Below are positions 51,985 to 62,793 of a stretch of 64,000 nucleotides of DNA, in pieces (position 1 is the stretch's first letter; each line of letters begins with the position of its first letter). The stretch is from Glaciihabitans sp. INWT7. GTDB taxonomy: Bacteria > Actinomycetota > Actinomycetes > Actinomycetales > Microbacteriaceae. The DNA is taken from positions 1,058,419 through 1,122,418 of the forward strand of contig NZ_CP043653.1 of the NCBI RefSeq assembly GCF_014217685.1. Reading direction: 5' to 3'. The position numbers and the translations under genes were made by a program. The notes beneath the pieces were generated by a model. It saw nothing but the letters and a program-made list of their open reading frames with translations, ran no database searches and was not told where the DNA came from.

Positions 51985-52599
51985 TCAGTCCTTCCGTGCC
52001 TCCGCGAATGCTTCGATCGCGGCGAGGAGCGCGGGAGCATCGGTGAAATGGTGGGCCGTGATCCCGACGCTCGCCGCTCCGTCGATATTCTCCCGCATGT
52101 CGTCAGCGAAGAAGGCGTCTCGGGCGTCGATCGAGTAGCGGGCGAGCACGCTCCGGAAGACCTCCGGTTCGGGCTTGCGCGCTCCGTAGTCCGAGGAGGT
52201 GAAGAGGTGGTCGCCGAACACCGAAACGAGCTCGGGGGCGAGATCCCGCAGGTATTTGCCGGTCAGGGGGCCGTTGTTCGTCAGCAGCGTGACTTGCCCC
52301 AGCTCCGCAGCCCTGCGCACGGCGGCGATCGAATCACGCCAGGGCTCCATCGCGGAACCCCGAATGCGCACCCAGTCGGCTTCGGTCACCTCGAACCCGA
52401 TCGCGTCGTTGAACGCGGCAAGGTAGACCTCCGCTGAGGCGAAACCACCGGCCTCCGCCGCGATCTCGCCCTCTTCATGCCACCAGCGTTCCCGCAACTG
52501 CTCCAGGGACAGGCCGGTGAGTTCTGTCATGCCAGCCATCCGCCGTTGCCAGTCGTAGCCGTACAGCACCTCGTCCATGTCGAAGATGAAGAGCAGCAT
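51985..52599 (-). CDS. HAD-family hydrolase
   Basis: 204 aa. Motif I LLFIFDMDEVLYGYD (nucleophile Asp, DxD with the next acidic pair), cap domain (TELTGLSLEQLRERWWHEEG), motif II VTLLTNNG, motif III Lys in GARKPEPEVF and motif IV AFFADDMRENIDGA. It hydrolyses a phosphate from a small molecule, substrate unknown. The ATG shares its A with the TGA of an upstream 24-aa ORF that repeats a HAD N-terminus. Confidence 0.9.
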   Translation of the reverse strand: MLLFIFDMDEVLYGYDWQRRMAGMTELTGLSLEQLRERWWHEEGEIAAEAGGFASAEVYLAAFNDAIGFEVTEADWVRIRGSAMEPWRDSIAAVRRAAELGQVTLLTNNGPLTGKYLRDLAPELVSVFGDHLFTSSDYGARKPEPEVFRSVLARYSIDARDAFFADDMRENIDGAASVGITAHHFTDAPALLAAIEAFAEARKD

Positions 52600-52673
52600 C
52601 AGGCGGTCCTGGTCGTGAAGCGGGTGATCGCGCCATACAGGGTCTTATCGAAATCGAAGAGATACAGGTCCAT
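52599..52673 (-). CDS. 24-aa leader ORF, relic HAD N-terminus
   Basis: MDLYLFDFDKTLYGAITRF then TTRTA and TGA. LYLFDFDKTLY is a HAD motif I (DxDxT), parallel to FIFDMDEVLYG in the gene that follows. TAGGAG lies 6 nt upstream and the stop overlaps the HAD start (TGATG), so it should be translated and coupled. It looks like the stub of a tandem duplicate or an older start of the gene. Confidence 0.6.
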   Translation of the reverse strand: MDLYLFDFDKTLYGAITRFTTRTA

Positions 52674-52752
52674 AGGGCTCCTACCGGTCACACGATTGTC
52701 TCAGGCCGCGCTGGGGGTGATGTCAACGCAGAAGCCATCGAACAGCTCGAAG

Positions 52753-52758
52753 TAGGAT
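52753..52758 (+). promoter_or_regulatory. -10-like hexamer of Sua5-type gene
   Basis: TAGGAT, 10 nt before the ATG at 52769. Confidence 0.35.
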
Positions 52759-52768
52759 GTCTAGCGAT

Positions 52769-53503
52769 ATGACGACGATCTATGACTGCTCGGAGCAGGA
52801 CGAACTTCTCACCGGAATGCGGCTCGCACGGGTCGCCATCGGCCGAGGGGAACTCGTGGTGTTCCCCACCGACACCGTCTACGGCCTTGCCGTCGACGCC
52901 TTCAACACCTACGGGGTGCAGCGGCTCCTCGATGCGAAGGGGCGCACGCGGCAGTCGCCTCCGCCGGTGCTCATCCCGGGCATCCCCACCCTGGACGCCC
53001 TCGCCGAGACGGTACCGCCGGAGGTGCGCGCGCTCGTGGCGGAGTTCTGGCCGGGCGGTCTCACGGTGATCCTCCCCGCAAACCCCTCCCTCGACTGGGA
53101 CCTCGGCGAGACCGGGGGAACCGTCGCGCTCCGGATGCCGAACAACCGCCTCGTGCTCGAACTGCTGTCGGAGACCGGGCCGCTCGCGGTGTCCTCTGCG
53201 AACCTCACCGGCGAGATAGCGGCCCGCACCGCCCAGGATGCCGAACGGATGCTGGGCGACAGCGTCGAGGTCTACCTCGACGGCGGAGAGGTCGGCCTCG
53301 ACTACGAAGCGGCCGGACTGGGATCGACGATCGTCGATGCGACCGGCCTGATCGACGGTGGCGTGCTCAAGATCGTGCGACACGGCGTGATCACCGAGGC
53401 CCGGATCGAAGCGGTTCTCGAGAAGTACAGCGCCGAGAATGCTCCCGCGGAGGAGACTCCCGAGCCCGAGGCGCCGAGCGAGCCAACCGAGAACGCACCG
53501 TGA
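52769..53503 (+). CDS. tsaC: L-threonylcarbamoyladenylate synthase (TsaC/Sua5 family)
   Basis: 244 aa. GELVVFPTDTVYGLAVDAFN, GRTRQSPPPVLI (Lys/Arg ATP contacts), LVAEFWPGGLTVIL, VALRMPNN and PLAVSSANLTGE: the TsaC/YrdC fold. It makes threonylcarbamoyl-AMP from Thr, bicarbonate and ATP for t6A37 modification of tRNAs. Its position near prfA/prmC is conserved in many bacteria. The C-terminal 30 residues are a Pro/Glu-rich tail. Confidence 0.93.
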   Translation: MTTIYDCSEQDELLTGMRLARVAIGRGELVVFPTDTVYGLAVDAFNTYGVQRLLDAKGRTRQSPPPVLIPGIPTLDALAETVPPEVRALVAEFWPGGLTVILPANPSLDWDLGETGGTVALRMPNNRLVLELLSETGPLAVSSANLTGEIAARTAQDAERMLGDSVEVYLDGGEVGLDYEAAGLGSTIVDATGLIDGGVLKIVRHGVITEARIEAVLEKYSAENAPAEETPEPEAPSEPTENAP

Positions 53504-54729
53504 GATTCATCATCTACGTCGCCGCCGGCGGTCTCTCCGCCGTGGTGACGTTCGTGCTCGCGACAGCGGTCGCGAGGCTGGGCATGAAATACCGGCTTTA
53601 CCCCGCCATCCGCGACCGGGACGTGCACAAACGCCCCACCCCGCGGCTCGGGGGTATCGCGATGTTCATCGGCATCCTCACCGCCTTCGGGGTCGCCTCC
53701 CAGTTGCCCCAGTTCCACCTCATCTTCGCCAAACCGGGCCCCATCTTCGCGATCCTCGGATCGGCCCTCATCATCGTGCTCATCGGTGTCGCCGACGACA
53801 TCTGGGATCTCGACTGGGTCACCAAACTGGCCGGGCAGATCATCGCAGCCGGCCTCCTCGCCTGGCAGGGCGTGCAGCTGACCACGCTCCCGATCGTCGG
53901 GGGAGTGGTAGTGCTCTCGTCCTACACCGGTCTGATCATCACGGTCTTCGCGATCGTGCTCGTGATGAACGCCATCAACTTCATCGACGGGCTGGACGGC
54001 CTGGTCGCCGGCGTCGCCATCATCGCCAACGGCGCATTCTTCATCTACAGCTACATCCTCGTGACCCGAAGCGCCGCCGCGGAATACTTCAATCTCGCGT
54101 TGCTCATCTCGGCTGTGCTGATCGGAGCCTGCGTGGGCTTCCTTCCGCTGAACTGGCACCCGGCCAAGCTCTTCATGGGGGATGCCGGGGCGCTCCTGGT
54201 CGGACTGCTGATGGCCACTTCCGCGATCTCCGTCACCGGTCAGGTGGATCTCGCCGCCCTGCAGTTCACCAAGCAGCTCGTGCCCGCGTTCATCCCGATC
54301 CTGCTTCCCCTCGCCATCCTGGTCATTCCGCTGCTCGACTTCGCACTCGCGATCTTCCGCCGCCTTCGGGCGGGCAAGTCTCCATTCAGCGCCGACCGAA
54401 AGCACCTCCATCACCGGTTGCTCGACATGGGTCACTCCGACATCCATGCGGTGCTGATCTTCTACTCCTGGACTGCGGTGGTGTCGATCGGGTGCCTGCG
54501 GTTCATGTTCTTCGATGCCATCTGGGGCGTGCTGTTCATCATCGTGGGGCTCGTCATCTGTACGGCCTTCACTCTGGCGCCCCTTACCCGTCGAAAGTCC
54601 GTCGAGGTCTCCGTTCAGCTCGCCACGGCGGACAACGACGCCGAGGCGGCCGCATCACGGTTCGACCCCCTCGATGAGGCGGCCTACGATGCGGCATCCA
54701 CCGACACCCCCACGAAGGAAGCATCATGA
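53500..54729 (+). CDS. wecA: Undecaprenyl-phosphate sugar-1-phosphate transferase (WecA/MraY family)
   Basis: 409 aa, about eleven spans. Conserved cytoplasmic loops: RDVHKRPTPRLGGIAMF, GVADDIWDLDWVTKLAGQ (Asp-rich Mg site), NAINFIDGLDGLVAG and KLFMGDAGALLVGLL, RKHLHHRLLDMGHS (HHR of the WecA branch). It transfers a sugar phosphate, probably GlcNAc-1-P, to the lipid carrier, starting cell-wall glycopolymer synthesis. GTG start overlaps the tsaC stop; its own stop overlaps atpI. Confidence 0.9.
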   Translation: MRFIIYVAAGGLSAVVTFVLATAVARLGMKYRLYPAIRDRDVHKRPTPRLGGIAMFIGILTAFGVASQLPQFHLIFAKPGPIFAILGSALIIVLIGVADDIWDLDWVTKLAGQIIAAGLLAWQGVQLTTLPIVGGVVVLSSYTGLIITVFAIVLVMNAINFIDGLDGLVAGVAIIANGAFFIYSYILVTRSAAAEYFNLALLISAVLIGACVGFLPLNWHPAKLFMGDAGALLVGLLMATSAISVTGQVDLAALQFTKQLVPAFIPILLPLAILVIPLLDFALAIFRRLRAGKSPFSADRKHLHHRLLDMGHSDIHAVLIFYSWTAVVSIGCLRFMFFDAIWGVLFIIVGLVICTAFTLAPLTRRKSVEVSVQLATADNDAEAAASRFDPLDEAAYDAASTDTPTKEAS

Positions 54730-55184
54730 GCGCCATCCCCATCCTCAAGCGGATCCTGGCCTACGGCGGAGTGCTGGCGCTCGCCATCGCAGTGGTCGGT
54801 TCAGTCGTCGGACTCATCTTCGCCGGGGGAATCGGCCTCGTCAGCGCGCTCATCGGCACCGTGATGGCCGTCGTCTTTCTCGGCATCACGACAGCGAGCA
54901 TCGTGCTGGCCACGAAGGTCGCAAAGGGAGACCTTCTGAGCGTCGCCTTCTTCGGGATCGTCATGGGGGCGTGGCTTGTCAAGCTGATCGTCTTCATCGT
55001 GCTGATCGTTCTTCTGAAGGATCAGCCGTGGATCCAGACCCAGGTGCTGTTCCTCACCGTGGTGGTCGCCGTGATCGGAACCCTCGTGGTCGATGTGGTG
55101 GTGATCGCCCGATCGCGAATGCCCTATGCGAGCGACGTCAGCCTGCCCACGGATGCCGACGCGACCGCCGACCGACCGCAGTAG
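54726..55184 (+). CDS. atpI: ATP synthase protein I-like membrane protein
   Basis: 152 aa, four spans (AYGGVLALAIAVVGSVVGLIFAGG; LIGTVMAVVFLGITTASIVL; LVKLIVFIVLIVLLK; VLFLTVVVAVIGTLVVDVVVI). Its size, topology and place directly before atpB match actinobacterial AtpI-like proteins thought to help c-ring assembly. Sequence conservation in this family is low. ATGA overlap with wecA. Confidence 0.75.
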   Translation: MSAIPILKRILAYGGVLALAIAVVGSVVGLIFAGGIGLVSALIGTVMAVVFLGITTASIVLATKVAKGDLLSVAFFGIVMGAWLVKLIVFIVLIVLLKDQPWIQTQVLFLTVVVAVIGTLVVDVVVIARSRMPYASDVSLPTDADATADRPQ

Positions 55185-55277
55185 AGGTTCGGCCGGCCCC
55201 ATTCTCTTGATAGAGTTATGACGAACGCCCCCCTTCTTCTCGCCGCGTGACTACACGCCCCGATTCTGGAGTTAGCG

Positions 55278-56099
55278 CTGCTACCCCACGCTCTTAATCT
55301 CATCCTCCCACTCGCCAGCGAAGGCGACGGCGGCGGTAGCTTCGTCGGGCCCAGTATCGGTGAGTTCTTCCCGCCGATCATCGCGTTCGCGGGAACGCCC
55401 TTCGAGCTCAACCGGGTCATGCTCGTGCGCATCATCACCACGGTCATCGTCATCGTGGTCTTCTCGCTGCTGACCCGTTCGCTCAAGGTCGTTCCGACCC
55501 GCTGGCAGAGCGTGCTCGAATTCGGCACGGACTTCGTGCGCGTCGGCATCGCCGAGGACCTGCTCGGCAAGAAGGACGGCCGGCGGTTCCTTCCGCTGCT
55601 CATGACCTTCTTCTTCATGATCCTGGCGATGAACTTCACCGGTGTCGTGCCCTTCGTCAACATCGCCGGCACCTCCGTGATCGGCGTGCCGCTGCTGCTC
55701 GCTGCCATCGCCTACTTCACCTGGATCATCGCCGGATTGAGGAAGCACCCCGGAAAGTTCCTGCGCAACGCGCTGTTCCCACCCGGCGTGCCGTGGCCGC
55801 TGTACATCATCGTGACTCCGATCGAGCTGATCTCGACCTTCATCGTTCGACCGGTCACCCACACCCTGCGACTCCTGATGAACATGATCGTCGGCCATCT
55901 GCTGCTCGTCCTGTTCTTCCTCGCCACCTCGTTCTTCTTCTTCGAGGCGAACGGTTTGTACAAGCTCTTCGGCATCGGGACTATCGCGTTCGGGCTGGCA
56001 TTCACGGTGCTCGAACTCCTGGTCATCGTGCTGCAGGCCTACGTCTTCACCATCCTGACGGCCGTCTATCTCCAGCTCGCGCTGGCAGATGAGCACTGA
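55278..56099 (+). CDS. atpB: ATP synthase Fo subunit a, CTG start inferred
   Basis: 273 aa. LPHALNLILPLASEGDGGGS at the N-terminus, then six spans; PIELISTFIVRPVTHTLRLLMNMIVGH contains the essential Arg (RPVTHTLRL) facing the c-ring Glu, and TVLELLVIVLQAYVFTILTAVYL is the terminal helix. It forms the proton half-channels. The first ATG (55419) would remove the conserved GPSIGEFFPP and FELNR region. CTG at 55278-55280 follows TCTGGAG by 6 nt and no ATG/GTG/TTG lies between the upstream TGA and it, so a CTG start is inferred. Confidence 0.9.
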   Translation: MLPHALNLILPLASEGDGGGSFVGPSIGEFFPPIIAFAGTPFELNRVMLVRIITTVIVIVVFSLLTRSLKVVPTRWQSVLEFGTDFVRVGIAEDLLGKKDGRRFLPLLMTFFFMILAMNFTGVVPFVNIAGTSVIGVPLLLAAIAYFTWIIAGLRKHPGKFLRNALFPPGVPWPLYIIVTPIELISTFIVRPVTHTLRLLMNMIVGHLLLVLFFLATSFFFFEANGLYKLFGIGTIAFGLAFTVLELLVIVLQAYVFTILTAVYLQLALADEH

Positions 56100-56120
56100 C
56101 CCAACCTGACTGACCAATAA

Positions 56121-56423
<303 letters not shown>

Positions 56424-56425
56424 TC

Positions 56426-56989
56426 ATGAAACCCCTTCTTCTCGCGGCGGCTGCGGAGGCGGATCACAATCCGCTCATCCCGAGTCTTCCGGACATCATC
56501 TGGTCGGCACTCTGCTTCATCGTGCTGTTCATCTTCTTCTGGAAGAAGATCCTGCCGAACGTGCAGAAGACCCTCGATGCACGTGCCGAGCTCATCGAAG
56601 GCGGCATCAAGAAGGCCGAGAACGCCCAGGCCGAAGCGGCAGCAGCTCTCGAGAAGTACAACGAGCAGCTGGCCGAGGCCCGCGCCGAGGCCGCGAAGAT
56701 CCGCGACCAGGCCCGTCAGGATGGCACCAAGATCCTGAACGAGCTCAAGGAGCAGGCATCCGCGGATGCCGCCCGCATCACGGTCAACGCGCAGGCGACG
56801 ATCGAAGCGGAGCGCCAGTCTGCGCTCGTCTCCCTCCGCTCCGAGGTCGGATCGCTCGCGATCGACCTCGCCTCCGGCGTCATCGGGCAGAGCCTGTCGG
56901 ATGACAAGAACGCGGCGAACCTGGTCGACCAGTTCCTCGCAGACCTCGAGAAGTCAGAAGCGGCAGCCAAGCCGGAGTCGGTGAACTGA
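56426..56989 (+). CDS. atpF: ATP synthase Fo subunit b
   Basis: 187 aa. One N-terminal span (IIWSALCFIVLFIFFWKKILP) followed by a long charged helix (AELIEGGIKKAENAQAEAAA, IRDQARQDGTKILNELKEQA), the peripheral stalk that ties F1 to subunit a. Starts 2 bp after atpE. Confidence 0.95.
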   Translation: MKPLLLAAAAEADHNPLIPSLPDIIWSALCFIVLFIFFWKKILPNVQKTLDARAELIEGGIKKAENAQAEAAAALEKYNEQLAEARAEAAKIRDQARQDGTKILNELKEQASADAARITVNAQATIEAERQSALVSLRSEVGSLAIDLASGVIGQSLSDDKNAANLVDQFLADLEKSEAAAKPESVN

Positions 56990-56991
56990 GC

Positions 56992-57786
56992 ATGGGATCA
57001 GCGACCAGGGAAGCTCTCGCCGCCTCACGGGCGGAACTTTCGTCCATGGGCTCGGCCGACCTGGCCACTGCCGATGAACTGTTCTCGGCCGGCCGGATCA
57101 TCGGCGGCTCGGCGCAGCTCATCTCGATGCTCACGGACACCGCGACGGGTGCTGCCGACAAGCAGTCCATCCTCGCGGCAGTGTTCGGCACCAACCTCAG
57201 CCCGGCGACCCTTCGCCTGCTTGGAACGGCGGTGTCGCACCGCTGGTCCGACTCGGACGACCTGCTCGCGGGTATCGAGGAACTCGGGCTGCGCGCGGCG
57301 GCAGAGTCTGCGCCCACGACTGTCAACATCGATGCGGAGCTGTTCGCATTCGGCACGGCCGTCTCATCGAACTCCGAGCTCGAACTCGCGGTGAGCAGCA
57401 AGCTCGGCACGCCGGAGTCGAAGGTGGCACTGGTCGAGGCACTCCTCGCGAAGAAGGTCTCCGCTCAGACACTCGCTATCGTGCGCCACTTGATGCAGCA
57501 GCCCCGTGGCCGTCGTATCGGCGAGTTGCTGCGCACGGCGGCGTCCATCGTCGCTGACCAGTCCGGACTCGCGGTCGCAACCATCACCAGCGCCACACCG
57601 ATTCGGGCGGTTCAGCTCGAGCGGCTTCAGAAGGGTCTCGCCGTCAAGTTCGGCCGAGCGCTCAAGTTCAACCTGGTCGTGGATCCAGCCCTCATCGGTG
57701 GGCTCCGCGTGCAGGTCGGCGACACGGTCATCGACGACAGCGTCGCATCGAAGATCAAGGACCTCCGGCTCCAGCTCGCCGGATAG
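56992..57786 (+). CDS. atpH: ATP synthase F1 subunit delta
   Basis: 264 aa, longer than the 177-aa E. coli subunit but usual for actinobacteria, which carry extra N-terminal sequence. The conserved end [24 protein letters not shown] and [23 protein letters not shown] are diagnostic. It links the b stalk to the top of F1. Starts 2 bp after atpF. Confidence 0.93.
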   Translation: MGSATREALAASRAELSSMGSADLATADELFSAGRIIGGSAQLISMLTDTATGAADKQSILAAVFGTNLSPATLRLLGTAVSHRWSDSDDLLAGIEELGLRAAAESAPTTVNIDAELFAFGTAVSSNSELELAVSSKLGTPESKVALVEALLAKKVSAQTLAIVRHLMQQPRGRRIGELLRTAASIVADQSGLAVATITSATPIRAVQLERLQKGLAVKFGRALKFNLVVDPALIGGLRVQVGDTVIDDSVASKIKDLRLQLAG

Positions 57787-57811
57787 CGAACCCTCTCCCT
57801 CACAGACCCCC

Positions 57812-57829
57812 CGAAGCCGTTGGGCTTCG
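57812..57829 (+). repeat. Hairpin in atpH-atpA gap
   Basis: CGAAGCC-GTTG-GGCTTCG, perfect 7-bp stem 22 nt before atpA. It may set mRNA stability or processing within the operon. Confidence 0.55.
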
Positions 57830-57851
57830 CGAAGACAAGGAAACAACGGAA

Positions 57852-59489
57852 ATGGCAGACCTCACGATCAGCCCGGATGAGATCCGCGACGCACTCAAGG
57901 ACTTCGTCAAGGCCTACGACCCCGCGTCCGCCTCGACGACCGAGGTCGGTTACGTCATCGACGCAGCCGATGGCATCGCCCATGTGCAGGGTCTTCCCGG
58001 CGTGATGGCGAATGAGCTCATCAAGTTCGCCGATGGCACCCTCGGCCTCGCCCAGAACCTGGACGAGAACGAGATCGGTGTGATCGTGCTCGGCGAGTTC
58101 GGCGGCATCGTCGAGGGCCTCGAGGTCACCCGCACCGGAGAGGTGCTCTCCGTGCCCGTCGGAGATGCCTACCTCGGTCGCGTCGTCGACCCGCTCGGCG
58201 CCCCGATCGACGGTCTCGGCGAGATCAAGGGCGAGAGCCGTCGTGCCCTCGAACTCCAGGCTCCCGGCGTCATGCAGCGCAAGAGCGTCCACGAGCCGAT
58301 GCAGACCGGCATCAAGGCCATCGACGCCATGATCCCGATCGGTCGCGGCCAGCGCCAGCTCATCATCGGCGACCGCCAGACCGGTAAGACGGCCATCGCG
58401 ATCGACACGATCATCAACCAGAAGGCAAACTGGGAGTCGGGCGACACGACGAAGCAGGTGCGCTGCATCTACGTCGCCATCGGCCAGAAGGGCTCGACCA
58501 TCGCTTCGGTGAAGGGCGCGCTCGAGGATGCCGGGGCCATGGAGTACACCACGATCGTGGCGTCCCCGGCCTCCGACCCCGCCGGCTTCAAGTACCTCGC
58601 TCCCTACACCGGCTCGGCCATCGGCCAGCACTGGATGTACGGCGGCAAGCACGTGCTGATCATCTTCGACGACCTGTCGAAGCAGGCCGAGGCCTACCGT
58701 GCCGTATCGCTGCTGCTGCGTCGTCCCCCGGGACGCGAGGCGTACCCCGGCGACGTGTTCTACCTGCACTCCCGTCTGCTCGAGCGTTGCGCCAAGCTCT
58801 CCGATGAGCTCGGCGCGGGATCCATGACCGGTCTTCCGATCATCGAGACCAAGGCCAACGACGTCTCGGCCTATATCCCGACGAACGTGATCTCGATCAC
58901 CGACGGCCAGATCTTCCTGCAGTCCGACCTCTTCAACGCCAACCAGCGCCCCGCGGTCGACGTGGGAATCTCGGTCTCGCGAGTCGGTGGCGATGCCCAG
59001 GTCAAGTCGATCAAGAAGGTCTCAGGCACGCTGAAGCTCGAGCTCGCGCAGTACCGCTCGCTCGAGGCATTCGCGATGTTCGCGTCCGACCTCGACCCGA
59101 CCAGCCGCCGCCAGCTCGCCCGTGGAGCGCGCCTCACCGAGCTTCTGCGCCAGCCGCAGTACTCGCCGTACCCCGTCGAGGAACAGGTCGTCTCGATCTG
59201 GGCCGGAACCAACGGCAAGCTCGACGAGGTGGCCGTCGAAGACGTGCTGCGCTTCGAACGCGAGCTGCTCGACTACCTGGGTCGCAACACCGAGGTGCTG
59301 TCGAAGCTGAAGGCCACGAACGTGCTGGATGACGACACGGTGAAGGCTCTCGACGAGGGCGTTGACAAGTTCAAGCTCGAGTTCCAGACCGGTGAGGGCA
59401 AGCCGCTCGCTTCGGTCGGAACCGAGGAGTTCGACGCAATCGAGCCGGAGAACATCGCCCAGGAGCAGATCGTCAAGCAGAAGCGCTAA
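57852..59489 (+). CDS. atpA: ATP synthase F1 subunit alpha
   Basis: 545 aa. P-loop [16 protein letters not shown] (about residue 173), [20 protein letters not shown], and [27 protein letters not shown], all standard alpha-subunit motifs. It forms the alpha3beta3 head with AtpD. GGAAAC precedes the ATG. Confidence 0.98.
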   Translation: MADLTISPDEIRDALKDFVKAYDPASASTTEVGYVIDAADGIAHVQGLPGVMANELIKFADGTLGLAQNLDENEIGVIVLGEFGGIVEGLEVTRTGEVLSVPVGDAYLGRVVDPLGAPIDGLGEIKGESRRALELQAPGVMQRKSVHEPMQTGIKAIDAMIPIGRGQRQLIIGDRQTGKTAIAIDTIINQKANWESGDTTKQVRCIYVAIGQKGSTIASVKGALEDAGAMEYTTIVASPASDPAGFKYLAPYTGSAIGQHWMYGGKHVLIIFDDLSKQAEAYRAVSLLLRRPPGREAYPGDVFYLHSRLLERCAKLSDELGAGSMTGLPIIETKANDVSAYIPTNVISITDGQIFLQSDLFNANQRPAVDVGISVSRVGGDAQVKSIKKVSGTLKLELAQYRSLEAFAMFASDLDPTSRRQLARGARLTELLRQPQYSPYPVEEQVVSIWAGTNGKLDEVAVEDVLRFERELLDYLGRNTEVLSKLKATNVLDDDTVKALDEGVDKFKLEFQTGEGKPLASVGTEEFDAIEPENIAQEQIVKQKR

Positions 59490-59504
59490 CGGGTTTGGAC
59501 ACGG

Positions 59505-59545
59505 GCTGGTCTCGATACTGGCGCTGAGCGCCCTGCTCGACCAGC
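59505..59545. repeat. Dispersed GGTCTCGATAC...GCTCGAC palindromic element, copy 2
   Basis: GCTGGTC (59505-59511) pairs with GACCAGC (59539-59545), enclosing GGCGCT-G-AGCGCC. It fills the atpA-atpG gap and shares GGTCTCGATAC and GCTCGAC with the element at 1078-1137. Confidence 0.8.
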
Positions 59546-59586
59546 AATTCATCAACTGAAGTACGACGAAAAGAAAGCACAAGGAC

Positions 59587-60486
59587 ATGGGAGCGCAACT
59601 TCGGGTCTACCGGCAGAAGATCAAGTCTGCCCAGACGACCAAGAAGATCACTCGGGCCATGGAGCTGATCTCTGCCTCACGCATCCAGAAGGCGCAGGCA
59701 AGGGTCGCGGCATCCGGACCATACTCGCGGGCAGTCACTCGCGCCGTGTCGGCTGTGGCCACCTTCTCCAACGTCGATCACATCCTCACCACCGAGCCGG
59801 AGAAGGTGGAGCGCGCCGCTGTCGTGCTCTTCACCTCCGACCGGGGCCTCGCGGGCGCGTTCAGCACGAACGTCGTGCGCGAATCGAGCGAGCTCGTCGC
59901 CCTGCTGCAGAGCCAGGGCAAAGAGGTGGTCTACTACCTCGTCGGTCGCAAGGCGGCGGCGTACTTTGCCTTCCGTAAGCGTGCCGCTGAGGAGATCTGG
60001 ACGGGCGGCACCGAGAAGCCCGAATTCGAGACCGCGCAGAAGATCGGCGAGACTCTCGTAGCCAAGTTCATCCAGCCGGCGAGCGAGGGCGGGGTCGACG
60101 AGATCCACATCGTCTACAACCGCTTCGTCAGCGTCGTGACCCAGGTGCCGGAGGTGGTTCGTCTGCTGCCTCTGGAGGTCGTCGAGGGTGTCGAAGCCCC
60201 CGCCGACGACGATGTGCTTCCGCTGTACGAGTTCGAGCCGGAGGTCGGCGACGTTCTGGATGCACTACTGCCGGTCTACATCGAGAGCCGCATCTTCAAC
60301 GCGATGCTGCAGTCCGCCGCATCCGAACACGCGGCCCGCCAGCGGGCGATGAAGTCGGCGAGCGACAATGCCGACAAGCTCATCACCACCTTCACCCGCC
60401 TGGCGAACAACGCGCGCCAGTCCGAGATCACCCAGCAGATTTCCGAGATCGTCGGCGGCGCCGATGCCCTCTCGCCCAAGAAGTAA
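59587..60486 (+). CDS. atpG: ATP synthase F1 subunit gamma
   Basis: 299 aa. N-terminal helix [37 protein letters not shown] order, [19 protein letters not shown] central fold, and C-terminal helix [20 protein letters not shown]-type ending: the rotating central shaft. Separated from atpA by 97 bp holding a repeat, unlike the tight spacing of most of the operon. Confidence 0.97.
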   Translation: MGAQLRVYRQKIKSAQTTKKITRAMELISASRIQKAQARVAASGPYSRAVTRAVSAVATFSNVDHILTTEPEKVERAAVVLFTSDRGLAGAFSTNVVRESSELVALLQSQGKEVVYYLVGRKAAAYFAFRKRAAEEIWTGGTEKPEFETAQKIGETLVAKFIQPASEGGVDEIHIVYNRFVSVVTQVPEVVRLLPLEVVEGVEAPADDDVLPLYEFEPEVGDVLDALLPVYIESRIFNAMLQSAASEHAARQRAMKSASDNADKLITTFTRLANNARQSEITQQISEIVGGADALSPKK

Positions 60487-60493
60487 GCGCTGA

Positions 60494-61990
<1,497 letters not shown>

Positions 61991-61992
61991 CA

Positions 61993-62262
61993 ATGGCCGA
62001 GCTTCACGTGAGTGTCGTGTCGGCCGACCACGAGGTCTGGACCGGCACGGCAACGATGGTGGTCGCACGAACCACCGAGGGCGAGATCGGTATTCTCCCC
62101 GGCCACGAGCCGCTGTTGGCCATTCTCAGCGCCGGTGAGGTGCGGATCACCACAGTCGCGGGTTCTGCCGCGGTTCGCGCGAACGCCGAGGATGGTTTCC
62201 TCTCGGTCGAGCACGACACCGTCACGATCGTCGCCCGCAACGCCGCGCTCGTTCAGGGCTGA
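61993..62262 (+). CDS. atpC: ATP synthase F1 subunit epsilon (short form)
   Basis: 89 aa. N-terminal beta-sandwich only (LHVSVVSADHEVWTGTATMV, GEIGILPGHEPLLAILSAGE, FLSVEHDTVTIVARNA). The C-terminal two-helix domain that inhibits ATP hydrolysis in E. coli (139 aa) is absent. Starts 2 bp after atpD. Confidence 0.95.
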   Translation: MAELHVSVVSADHEVWTGTATMVVARTTEGEIGILPGHEPLLAILSAGEVRITTVAGSAAVRANAEDGFLSVEHDTVTIVARNAALVQG

Positions 62263-62271
62263 CTTCTGCCG

Positions 62272-62793
62272 ATGCTGATCGCGATGGCTGGGCTTCCGGC
62301 AGCGGGCAAGAGCACCATCGCCGAGATTCTCGGCGGGCGGCTCTCCGCATCGGTGGTCTCGGTGGATCCGATCGAGTCGGCGATTCTCGAAGCGGGGATC
62401 GACAGTGACCAGCCGACGGGACTCGCTGCCTACCTTGTCGCGGAGACCATTGCCGCGCTCGTTCTGGAGTCCGGTCACAGTGTCATCGTCGATGCCGTCA
62501 ACGGGGTCGATCCGGCTAGGGAGCAGTGGGTGCAGCTGGCCAAGTCGCGCGGCGAGACGCTGCGCTTCATCGAAGTCGTCTGTTCCGTCCCGGAACTGCA
62601 CCGCGAACGTCTGGAAGCGCGCGGGCGCCGCTTCCCCCACGTGAACGAGCCGAGCTGGCACGCCGTCGAGCAGAGCCTCGACGAGTATCTGCCCTGGGCC
62701 GGTGCCAGCGCCGCGGTTCCGCGGATCACGCTGGATTCGGCGCAACCCCTCGGCGTGAATGTGGATTCTGCACTCGCGTTCATCACCGGCTAG
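62272..62793 (+). CDS. P-loop kinase (AAA/zeta-toxin-like nucleotide kinase)
   Basis: 173 aa. Walker A AGLPAAGKSTIAEIL (residues 7-14 GLPAAGKS), Walker B-like HSVIVDAVNGVD and a lid region with ERLEARGRRFPHVNEPSW. It resembles small-molecule kinases of the AAA_33 group. Substrate unknown. Starts 9 bp after atpC and its stop overlaps yaaA by 1 nt. Confidence 0.85.
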   Translation: MLIAMAGLPAAGKSTIAEILGGRLSASVVSVDPIESAILEAGIDSDQPTGLAAYLVAETIAALVLESGHSVIVDAVNGVDPAREQWVQLAKSRGETLRFIEVVCSVPELHRERLEARGRRFPHVNEPSWHAVEQSLDEYLPWAGASAAVPRITLDSAQPLGVNVDSALAFITG

